Below, piece by piece: positions 38,201-48,900 of a stretch of DNA of 64,000 nt (within the stretch, counting starts at the first letter, position 1; each line of letters opens with the position of its first letter). The notes beneath the pieces are model-generated. The model saw only the letters and a list, made by a program, of their open reading frames with translations, was not told where the DNA came from and made no database searches. Made by a program: the position numbers and the translations under genes. The DNA comes from Moringa oleifera (Eukaryota > Streptophyta > Magnoliopsida > Brassicales > Moringaceae): positions 3,472,001-3,536,000 of the forward strand of contig JAJFZO010000229.1 in assembly GCA_021397835.1 (NCBI GenBank), written 5' to 3'.

Positions 38201-41200
38201 AGATGATTTAACTTCTTGTTTGTATTGTTATGAGACCAAAAAAAAAAAAAATCATCCAAGGGAATGACTGCTTGTTCTTGATCTCTTAAAGAAGCAAAGA
38301 CTTGGCACCGAGCTTCACGGCAGTAGGGCAAACTGCATGGGTTTAGTGTCCAGCAGTTACAGGAGCTGAATTGACAGGAGAAATGTTAATATCCTTATTG
38401 CAATAACATTGATATGTCAAGTTATTTATTAACTAAAAGACACCACGGTGCACCTTATTAGAGTAAATCACATAGATTGGAGACATGGACCTAACTGACT
38501 GCTATCTGGCTTGATGATATAATGTTATAGATATAGTACCTACAGCTGAGCTTGACCCTAGGTGCACCTCCAACGAACATGTCATACAAACATTTATACA
38601 CATTTTATGCACAAATAATGAAGACAAACAAACACTTGCCCTTGGCCACAAAAATAACCAGCAAGGTGTACCAACCTTTCATTTACAATCTGAAGTATTG
38701 GGTATAATGGACCAGCAAGGATGGCAAGAAAACGCAGGCTAGACTCAGGGGCATCTGAAAAGCTGCCAAGATCTGTCTGCAGAGTAATAAAGGTGCTATG
38801 CTCACCAAGGGAACAGAAAAATGGAGGAAGCAAGGAAAGATAAAAGAAAACAAACAGTAAAAAGGCAGATATAAAGAGGAGAGAAATGAATATACCTCAA
38901 GTTGGGGAAGGAATGGCAGCAATCTGTTCGTCATGTCTTGGAGCAACTACAAACAAATGAGAATCAGTATGCAAAGAAATATGATAATGCAAGAAGTAGC
39001 ACACATGTAAACTTTAAAATGACAGTATCAATGTGCTTTACCTCAAGATGCATATCATGAGCATCTTGCTTGTGTGAGATAATATGTGGCAATAAGTGAT
39101 TAACAACTGGCTGAAACTCTGGTTCTAGACCAGGCACTGATAACCCAATCAGCTGTAAATCAAAGAATTAAGGAAAAAACTTAGGTACATATTAAAACAG
39201 AGTTAAAACAACTTGTCATAAGATTGCAAGAACATATGAACACATAAAACCTGATTGCAAATAGAAGAGGCATTAAAGAAAATAAAGGGAATAAATCAAT
39301 AGCCTTATTTCATAGACATATCAGGCAAAAACAAAAGAATAAACAAACTCGGACCAACCAGTAACAGATTGTTGAATTGTTTCTCAGCAATGCTGCAAAT
39401 AATAGACAGATTTATTTCACACCATTACAAGGAATTACATCCAGGACACTCATGCTTCAACATGTACACAAAATAGTAAACGTCAGTAAGTTCTGATTTA
39501 GTAAATAAAGAATTTGATTAATGTAGAGACAGTAACAACTTCCCTAGAATTTAACGTAGTTGATTTGTTTGACTGGATGTTCTGAAATACCAGATAATTA
39601 TTGATTTATTTTGGTGCATTAGTCATCGAGATATCAAGAAATTGGATAATTACCCCTATTTCTTTGCCAGTTTATAACAGGCCCCCTTTTTTCTCTTTAA
39701 TAAGTAATGAATGTATCAAAAGTCAGGTAATACACAGGAAACAACAGTTCCGTTTAACAAGAAGCTCCTGAAAAGCTACCTCAATATTTTGGTACATCCA
39801 ATTTAGTTCAAATTAAGATTGAAAACTTATCAGCTACTTTTATTCAGAAAGAAACCACCATACTAAAAGAAACATATCTTTATTCTTCCTTTTTATTTGG
39901 ATTAATGCATCAACAAGACCTGCATTTTGCTTATGGTCTCAAATTGAGACCAACAAAAAAAAAATTGCATCTACTTTAAAATTATATTTGGTTAGATTTT
40001 CAATGTGAAACTCCTATTATTTTCATTAACATTAACAGTTTTGTACACACACATGATGTATATATGACATTTACTTGTGCAATTAACCCAACACCCTTTA
40101 AATACTATTAAAACGAATAAAATTTTCTTTCTCATTCTTTTTAAATATTTATATTTTGCATGTTTTTGCTAAATTTGATGCAAAAAAAAAAAAAAATTGT
40201 TTATTTTGATAGTATTTAAAAGGGGTTGAAATAATTGCATAAATAAAAATCACATACACATCATGTCATGTGTATGCATAAAACCGTTACTTTTAATAAA
40301 AATTATAAGCGAAAATCTCACATTGAAAATCTAACAAAAGCATAAGTGTCAAATAGATGCCTTTATTTTTTTTATTTTTTTACAAATCCAAATTTGAGAC
40401 CATGAGCACAATACATATCTTCCTAATATAATTAACCTTTTTTATTTTGATAACATAAAAGAAAGCAATTTACAAGGCAACATCTGAAGTGCCTTAACTT
40501 AAGAGAAGCTTTAACATCTTTGTTCTCTATTGACTTCTTGCTATGATTAACAAGTTATGATTAACACCAATTCTATACCTATATACTTAAACTGAGTCAT
40601 TAGGACTCTCTGGGAGCCCTGTCTAACAATTTAAGTTGGTTAGTAAAATGAGTAGAAGCAAAGACTAAAAATTGGAAATAAGTGTAGAACTGTGAGTTTT
40701 ATGCATAATACACACTAGAAGGCTTTGGATACCACACAGTCAAAATTAAAATATTTCAGATAGACCCAGTTAAAGTTAGAAACTTGAAGAGTATGAATTG
40801 TTGCCACCATTCATTACACCTTAAATTTAACCCTTCAACATTATCACATTCTAATCAATAGATTGACTGCTCCATTATTATCTCAAGAATTATTGAGCTT
40901 TTGGTGTTCTATGATTCACCTCCGAATAATGAGTAGGTAGTTCAATCCTTTTGATTCTTCTCTTCATAGTAAACTAATGGGGGGATGCGAAGCAATAGGT
41001 CAAATTACCATATAAAGAAGAGTTGTAAACTATAGGACTTCTTCTTCGACTAGGAAGATTTCGGTTTTTCTCATTTCTTCTCTTCAATAAGAATAAGGAT
41101 TTGAAATGATACAAATTCCTCTTCATTCTGTTGTGCTCAGCGAAGGAACTGCCTAATTTAAAGGAATAATGCATATCACAAGATGGATTGCGCTTGCAAT

Positions 41201-44200
41201 GCTAAGGTAATTTTTACAGGTCATGACTCCAACGTTTTTGACAACTAGATAACCATATTTCTTTACCACAAAATCTGTTTCAATTCTGCAATATCAAGAA
41301 ATATTAAAATTTCAACCCATTACACCAAAAATCGTTAAAACAAGGCATGAATAATCCAAAGAACAGCCATAGACACTGCATAGTCTCTTAGTGGCTAGGT
41401 AATTGTTACAACAAATACCAAACAAATTAATCAATGTCAGCTCGTTTACATATCCCTCTGTCACCTCTTCTTTATCCCACAGCAAAGAACAGGTTCATTA
41501 CTAGTGACATTGTGTAAACGTCATAAAATTACTGGATTCCCCACTTATAAATAAAAGTCAGATGTTCCTTATAGCCATTATCATCTAAGTGATAGGCCCA
41601 GCTGCTATCAAAGGCTCAGCCACCAACACAAAGTTGCTGCTAAGAACTGCAGGTCTCAGAGTGGCTACAAAGGGTGCCATGTTCCCAAAGCAATTTCTTT
41701 TTCCTTTTCTCTCTTTCCAGGCAGCAAAGTAGAAAAATGAAAGAATGAAAGATCCACATTATGAAGTATGACAAAAGAAAAGGCCACATAAATAAGATTC
41801 AATAAACATAATCTATTCATAAAGTATGATGCAAGTGCAGTTTAACTTGATTTAGCCTCAGTCGTAATTGTACAGGTCCACCACAATGATCCCACTGCAC
41901 CAATTTCTAGAATTTATGACCTCGAGATCTTACAAAGAATTAAAACTGGAAGCTTGTTGCTAGTGTTTCACTGCTAATGTTTCAAGCCTTTTGCTTCCCT
42001 ATTAGCAATAGATGGCAGCCATACATTCATGTAAGCTACACACATGACATACTGGAGAAGTCTTCAACAATTCTCATACGTACCTGAATAAAAAAAATGG
42101 CTATGGGGTTTCCTCGTAAACAAGATATTCGGACATAGCGGCATGGGGTGTAGTTCATAGGATACATCATATCACGTCGAGGTGCTTCACAGCGCGGGCG
42201 GGCTTTTACAAATGTCTCTGGCTGGTAAAGAAAACCCATCATCAGAACAAACAACATACTGTCAATGAATAATACTTTTGCTCTCTGACAATGCTACTAA
42301 TTCACATGCAACTGGTTTCAAGTCCTATCAAATAAGAATACATCCTCATTTAAACTTAGGCATCAACTCAGAGGGATGGTGACCCAAAAGAAGCAAGTCC
42401 ATTATCTCATTTCCTTAAATAATACCCACAGTTTTGCCTGCATGCATGGAAATGTGAATAAGGACATACACAACTGTACATGCATACCAAAATAAGTGTA
42501 TGTTTGAAGGTAACTAGTACAGGGGAGAGAGAGAGAGAGAGAGAGGAAGAGAGATGTAAAAACATCTACACACTCAACTCCAAAATAACTAGCAAGTTGA
42601 AGAACCCATCCATTAACATTATGTAGGCTTAAGATAAAGAAAACTAGATTTTTCAGGGACTCAAGATTTTAAATACATGCAAGATATGTTACCCATACAC
42701 AGACAAACACAGATATATAAATATATATATATAGACACACACACACATATATATATACGTATGTATATTATACCTGTATATGTGCGTCTCAAGTAAAGAT
42801 GGGAATGTATGACTGTGGCTATTTTTAAAGACTGGCTGAAATTGACCAACATGGTAATAAAACAATTCCTAAGGCTTCATGACAACACTAGTGACGTACA
42901 TGCAATCATTTCGACATAAAATTTTCCAAATTGTCGCCATTTAAATTGATTGAGATTATATTTCTCTATTTGGATAGATGAAAACCAAAAAAGAAATGTA
43001 CTCCAAGTAACTTTTCGAGGCATTAAATCACCCTAATGCATCGATATAATCCACCAATATAACAATGATGGTCCACAATTTATATTTACAATTGCCTTAT
43101 GTGACAATGATAAAAACATGGCAGTCAATCAGTTTTGATGACTCTACAAGGACATTTTTATGAATCTTTCCAATTGATTTACTTCTTTAGTAATTGATTC
43201 TAAGAAAATCAAAATCATTTCATCATATCCCTTATGAGCTCATATGGGTAATCTGAAAGTTCTGAAAATTCTAAAAATAAGGGACTTATAACAAAAACAA
43301 ATTTATCTATAAAGCACCAAAGAGGTGCCACCCTTGAAGAAAGGACTTGTAAAGTTTTTGGATACCTATTTGAAATACTTGTTTGGATTGTCAAATCACA
43401 AGTTCTTCACACAAAATACTGTTTTCAAGCCCTAGACACAAACCCAAGACATCCAAACGTTTTTCAATCTACAAAGCAAGAACACATGGAGCACTTGTCC
43501 AATGCACTTATCTGTATTAATAAATTGAAAAGGAGACCCAACCAAAGCCACCCAACAATGCAAGAGGATGCTTCTTGCAATCAAAAATGGTGCCCATTAC
43601 CATAGTCTTTGATCGTAAGACATGGAGACAAAGAGAGGGCAAAAGAGGTACAATAAAGCCCCTTCCAGACAGGTTAAAGCTAGAGGAAACAAAGAGATCA
43701 TGAAAAAAGGAAAAGAAGCTCAACGCAGCCACGACTAAGAGTGATAGCAAATATCAAGCAAAAGGTATGGATCGAAAGAGACAAACAAAGGTGGGATTTA
43801 TCAAATTCTATTTCTTTAGGCATCAAATCAAGGGACTATCAAACCCCCCAACACTGACCCGCACCTCCACCCCTAAAAGAAAATCATATAAAAATTAATA
43901 AAGCCATGAGATGATCATCTTAGGGTGATCCTTTTGTTGACGGATGCTCCTATTACACTCGAAACAAAAACCCGCACTCGAAAAAAATATTCCTCCTTTT
44001 CCTCCTCAACCTACGAGGTATTAGCAGCCGTTTCTAGCTGTTGTTCCCCTCTCATACTCCAAAAAAAAAAATGTGGTTCCCAAAAAACATATAACTATAT
44101 ATATGATGCCCAAACATAACCTATGTGTATTTTAATTGATTATCAAATCCCTCCTTGGGACGGAATTTCTTTTATACGTCTTAAATACCATATTCCTTGC

Positions 44201-47200
44201 TACAAAAATCAAATTGAAACCCTCCCTGATTTTTTTTTTTTTTAACTACTTGATACCACATTCACTATGCAAATTCAAATCAAAAACCTCTCTCACATAT
44301 ATTCTCTTATAATCTCCCCAATAAAGATGTCACTTAGAATTGCTAAAATGGTTAGTTCATAGCTGAAAAGGGAATCAAGGATGAAGGTGAAGTTTATTCC
44401 CACATGTAAAAGATTGCATTGACTATCCAATGGAACGAAAGGGGGAACTGATGTCCAAGCTATACAGGATGCAAAGCAACTTTGCGTAAATGTGATCTTA
44501 ATAGGTAAGTCAAGAGGAGAGACCTAATTATTGTATGGTTTAACAAATTTGATTTCAACTTGTGCAATATGCCACGTCAAGCAGCAAGCCATTAGATTTG
44601 AAGATTGACAAGAGCACAATAGGATGGTTTGTTTTCAAATATTTACACAAAAAAAAAAAAAAACAATTGACCACCAATGTGGCTCACCAAAACCCAGCCT
44701 TGGGAATAGGTCAAGCTACGAGGCATAAAACCTAAATTCTAGAATCAACTGCTCAGAAACTCTTAACAAGTAACGACCACCACAAACCAACATAGAAACA
44801 CTAACTACCTTGATTAATGATGTTGACTTCAAGGATCACAATGAAGGTTTTTCAACATGTCGGTAAGTCACATCAAAGATAAATACAACATCGAGGAGGA
44901 TCCTGAGGAAGCAACTTTATGATGAATAAGGCGTCTGGAAAAGGATCAAAGATGTCCGCCACTTTCCAAGTTTATCAACGATAAGGAAGTTGTCAATAAG
45001 TAATTGAGTAAGGCTGTATAAAGGGGTATTGATCTAAGAACGAGAGTTTCTAATGGGAGAACTCATGTCGAGTGTCCTCTTGATGCTCAAGAGACCAAGT
45101 TACGTTGACAAAGCCTCCAAAAGTTAATATTACAAACTCATTAGTCCACAATGTGAAGAGTTATTTGTTATGACAATAAGGAAATAACATCGTTGGAGGT
45201 CCCAATACATGTAAGAGATGGATTTCTAGGAAAAATATACTAGAAGATTTTTCTTTGAAGTTTTAAAAGAATATAACCAAATATAATAAGAGTGCCTTTG
45301 AAGGCTTGAAAAGATAGAAATTTTGAATTTCTTCAAAGATCTTGAGAGGAAGAGTAAAAGGGATGGCACGGCAAGGGCTCAACTAAGAAAATGGCAATGG
45401 AGACACAAAAAGACGACTTAAGAAATTAGATTTTGTAGTCAACTATAATAAAAAGGGAGAGGTACTTTGTTAAACATAAGGAAGGCGCATATAGGGGAAG
45501 ACAAATTAAGTATGTTCTTAAAAGTGATTTCTTGGAACAAAAGAGGGATGAATGACATAAGAAAAGAATTATTATAAAACATTTTCTTATAGATTGGAAT
45601 CCGAGTGCAATTTTCTTAGGGGACCAAAGATGCATTGGAAGGCTTCATTGGCAAATAGGGCTTTAGGAATGTCTTACTAATGGAGGACGAGTATCTGAGG
45701 CAATTGGTTAATTTTTTGAATAACTATTTTTACAAGCCATGTGTGTTTAGAAAGAACCAAATTTCAAATGAGCCCATGTGGAGAGAAAGATGATATTGAG
45801 GTCCCACTTGACAACCATGGATTATCTCATTTTGTCCTTACTTCACCAAAGCTTCACAATGTGATTTGATGAAGCTATTGAGAGTGTGCGCTTAGGCTCT
45901 AACGTATTTATGGAGTTTGCAGGTGATAATAGTTTCCTTTTTAACAATTTAGCCTGTTTGAATTTGTGCTAATTTCTTATGAGGCACCTACACCATATAT
46001 ATATATATACAGCTGCCTTAATAATTGTGGCAATATTGGTAATAACTAACCTGCCATTTTTTTGCATTTATGGATGTAAGCTTTTCGTTGTTTTACTTTT
46101 TAAAATTTTAAGCAACAAAGAGGACAGAATAAAATAAACATAAATGGAAAGACTGATAAAAATCTCTCACTTAGTGTAGGGGGAATTAGTAAAAGATAAA
46201 GAAGCATAAAAACTCAAAAAAGAGAAGTGAATCCAGAAAACAGAGAAAGAAAGAAACATACTATGATAATGCCTCATAACCAAAATATTTAATATTTATT
46301 CTCCTTATTTATGCAAACCCCATTGTAGCTTAGAAAGTGTGTCTCTCCAGTTCAGTATCAAGAATATACAGGGTACTAAAATAGACATCACCCAGCAAGA
46401 TCTCCTTCTAGTTGAGATGCACTTCAAAGGTACGCAATGGGAAACTGCTCATTATTATATGAACAAAAAAAAGGACATGAATGGATAAGATCTAAACAAA
46501 TCCAAGCTCTATCCTTTGTACTGAGAGAAAGAAACTGAAACAATCTAAGAAACAACAATTAAGTCAAGCACCTTACCTTATAACGTAAGCCAACTGCTAT
46601 TTCCCATTCAAGGACAGACTTATTATATATTCGTATATGTGATAACAGGCAAGGCTCCTGCAAGGAAGAAAATGGAAGCAAAATCAATCAACCAAGTAGA
46701 AAGATACACAATCACACTGATGACAGTTACAACACCACAAAAGACTAAGCACCTTAAGTACTGCTATTTACTTAAAAACTATATTTACAGCAACTGTGAT
46801 GTATGAGCTATCATGTTGGTAGTATCCAAGACATAACAAAGTCCAGAGATCCAATCTCATTTTTGACTCAATTTTACCACTCCATTCGGTCGAGAGAAGG
46901 AAAGGGAGAGGAAGAAAAGCATAAGAGAGAAAAGATATGCGAGAAGGCAGGATGAACAAAAATTTTCTGTCTAACCCCTAATCTGGCTGCAAATGAAAAA
47001 GGAACGCAGGGAAGCAACAAAGTGACTGTCCAAGGAGGCGAAAACATATATGTTGTTTCCTTCCCCACTCTGTCCCCTTTCACCTCTTCTCTCTCCCTCT
47101 CACTTCTAAGATATGAAGCATAGGATGAGTGGAGGTTTTAAAAGCTCAATGAAGTTATATCCCAAATGATGCTAATGCAAGCAGCTGACTGACTTGAAGA

Positions 47201-48442
47201 GAAATATTAGTTGATCACATTATCCCAAATAATATCTTCTGCTAATTTCAACCACCCTCGAGAAATCATAGGCAAACAATAAGCCTAGTCTAGCATTTCA
47301 AGTAAGGTGGCATTACTTCAATAGTATATACACTTTCTTCCAATTTTTTTTTTTTCTTTTTAACAATTGATTCCCAATAAAGTACAGGGAGACCAAAAGT
47401 TCATAGATCCATGCCTTCACCTACAAGAACATAGAAAGTAGCAATCTTGTTAGCCACTTTAGTGTTCTCTTGATAGACATCTTGGATTGTACAATTCCCA
47501 AGAGCAACCATCACGTAGAGAATCTGCTAAACTAATTTTTCAACCCTCTGAAGTTTAGTGGTTAGATGCATGGAGAGGAGTACAGAATATGTCCTCAGCA
47601 TTTGTGCAGTAACTTTGTCAGACAATTATTCCCTTGATGGCTTGCAACAATGCAGAAAGCTACAAGGTCATGCAGTAAAAACCAAGCAGATCCACAAAGT
47701 AAAGTAAATGTGACAGCTGCGCTCTTTTATGATCTCTGCACTGGCAGAAACCTCTTTAATGACCATCAGATTGACATAGTCATCAGGATTTTAACTCCAA
47801 ACTTCCCTCAGAATCAGTAGCCTACCTGCAAGCATCGATAAGTTTGCTGTATTCTGAAGTTGGCATACGTTCTCTATACCCACATAACTTCCCTTTTCCC
47901 AACAGAATTTCATTATTGTGACTCATTTCATAATCCTTCTTTTAAAACATGCCCCATGAAAGCAGTCCATGCTTAAACCTTCAATCTCTCTATTCATGCC
48001 AGATACAATATAACCAGAAAGCAAACTAGCTGCCTCAAGCAAGCAGACTGTCAATTCCTGTGAAAGGATTCTACCATTTTCCAATTTCAAATATGAAGTT
48101 AGTTTAATTGTTATCTCTCAGTTTCTATAGTTTCTTCCTCAAGCCAGGGACAGGAGGTTTTATTCTCTGTTCCATAGAGGCTTCTGCATGAACCCAATTG
48201 GCCCAAGAGGCAACATACATATACCCAAGCCTATATGCACAGAGTGAGAGGCTGAGACCGAGACAGAGAGAGAGACAGAAAGAGAGATTGAGAGAGAAGA
48301 AGGGAAGAAGGAGAATAACATCCAACAATAAGGCTCAAAGCGAATTGACAAGCTCAAATCATAATTCAGAATTCCAATATTAAGCTAACAAGAAAACATA
48401 AATATATGAACGCGTGTACATACACAGGCATACCCAAGGTAG

Positions 48443-48477
<35 letters not shown>

Positions 48478-48645
48478 TACCTCGAGCTCAAGTAAAATCC
48501 ATTCTTTAGTGTTGGTTCCCGTGGACCAATGCGTGCGGAGGTCAGTATCGAGGACGTGAGCGGCCTTCTGAGAGGGTGATTCTCTGGACATCCCCTTCAC
48601 TTTGTACGTCAAAGGCTTCACTCGGGGCTCCAATTCTATCTCCAT
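23234..48645 (-). CDS. large conserved plant protein with N-terminal F5/8-type-C-like domain, 26 exons, 2168 aa, function unknown
   Basis: Exons on minus: 48645-48481, 46657-46577, 42221-42084, 39152-39042, 38946-38896, 38776-38676, 37398-37305, 36623-36492, 36399-36145, 36023-35945, 35222-35134, 34997-34914, 34494-34420, 34274-34227, 32750-32655, 32384-32155, 31803-28274, 28185-28106, 27990-27910, 26349-26278, 26202-26097, 25979-25925, 25385-25257, 25158-25041, 24646-24564, 23657-23234. Coding length is 6507 nt and every junction keeps phase. Residues 1 to about 140 resemble a discoidin/galactose-binding fold (VLDTDLRTHWSTGT, WILLELE, CRYVRISCLRGNPIA). Residues about 150-1800 are Leu-rich helical sequence, likely a solenoid; exon 17 alone covers 610-1786. 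Residues about 1840-2020 are a charged coiled coil, and the tail is Arg/Ser/Gly/Glu-rich. There is no catalytic motif, membrane segment or signal peptide. I recognise it as a single conserved land-plant family but cannot name its function. It is not the plant virilizer homologue, whose N-terminus differs. Confidence 0.88.
39991..40335. mobile_element. 345-bp MITE with long inverted arms in an intron of the large gene
   Basis: Perfect 18-bp terminal inverted repeats GTTAGATTTTCAATGTGA (39991-40008) and its complement (40318-40335). The arms continue with clear symmetry, for example TTTAAATACTATTAAAAC on the left against GATAGTATTTAAAAGG on the right, around a short A-rich centre, so nearly the whole element folds on itself. 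It lies in the intron between exons 3 and 4 of the 2168-aa protein gene. No target duplication is clear, so the superfamily stays open; the long-arm type resembles Mutator-like MITEs. Confidence 0.8.
42525..42545. repeat. (GA)n microsatellite in an intron
   Basis: A pure GA run in the intron between exons 2 and 3 of the large minus-strand gene (CT on the transcript). Probably length-variable. Confidence 0.85.
42711..42770. repeat. compound (TA)n/(CA)n/(TA)n microsatellite in an intron
   Basis: Runs of TA, then CA, then TA again with ACGTATGTAT at the end, in the same intron as the GA run about 180 bp to the left. Such compound repeats usually vary in length. Confidence 0.85.
44850..45960 (+). 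mobile_element. probable LINE (L1-type) remnant in an intron of the large gene
   Basis: At about 45519 the plus strand reads VISWNKRGMNDIRKELL, close to the start of plant L1 endonuclease domains (ISWNVRGL...KRR.V). Upstream (about 45090-45400) stop-broken frames resemble the end of an L1 first open frame, for example LERKSKRDGTARAQLRKWQW, without a firm match. No reverse transcriptase was found, so only the 5' part or a fragment is present. It lies antisense to the host gene inside the 4.4-kb intron between exons 2 and 3, which it largely accounts for. Confidence 0.4.
48446..48473. repeat. (GA)14 microsatellite at the first donor site of the large gene
   Basis: The run sits 7 bp inside intron 1, directly after the donor GTAACC following exon 1 of the 2168-aa protein gene (transcript strand: TC repeat). 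A pyrimidine tract this close to a 5' splice site is unusual. Confidence 0.85.
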
Positions 48646-48900
48646 CTCTTGCTTCCTCACTCTCCCAGTCTCGCTGTATGTAAACACTATGTATTTATGC
48701 ACTAGTTGTGTTTTAGTGCTTCCTTGTTAGGGTTCTCCACTTAAGAGCAGAAAAAACCGCCTGCTCAAGCCAAGTTCCCAGAATTCTCTTCCTGTCCATT
48801 TGGAAAGAAGAGTACGAGGAAAACTCGTTGCAGTTGGGCCACTGGCTATGGTTTCCTAGCGAGGGTTTGGGCCTTGCTTTGCAACACGGTCCCATATTTG
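48646..48900 (-). promoter_or_regulatory. 5' leader/promoter region of the large gene, with telo-box and upstream open frame
   Basis: The composition is transcript-like up to about 48900, then drops abruptly to AT-rich intergenic DNA. The minus strand contains AACCCTAACAAG (about 48725-48736), a telo-box-like word, and an upstream frame of 60 codons at 48895-48713. An in-frame ATG 19 codons upstream (48702) would lengthen the protein. I prefer 48645 because the family N-terminus begins with the MEIELEPRV-like block. Confidence 0.45.

Noticed and set aside
31972..38211. Various plus-strand frames (for example 31972-32283, 36448-36711, 33173-33433)
   Set aside because: They lie opposite or between exons of the large minus-strand gene. 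Their apparent coding content comes from the antisense exon or is low-complexity.
23234..48645. Naming the large gene as the plant virilizer homologue
   Set aside because: Similar size, but the virilizer N-terminus I know is different. The present N-terminus is an F5/8-type-C-like block, so the name would be wrong.
48645..48702. Extending the large protein to the upstream in-frame Met at 48702
   Set aside because: The extra 19 residues do not look conserved, while the family-like N-terminus begins at the Met encoded at 48645. Not excluded.
48713..48895. 60-codon minus frame upstream of the large gene as a separate small protein
   Set aside because: It lies in the presumed leader/promoter and has no family match. 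Noted only as a possible upstream open frame.
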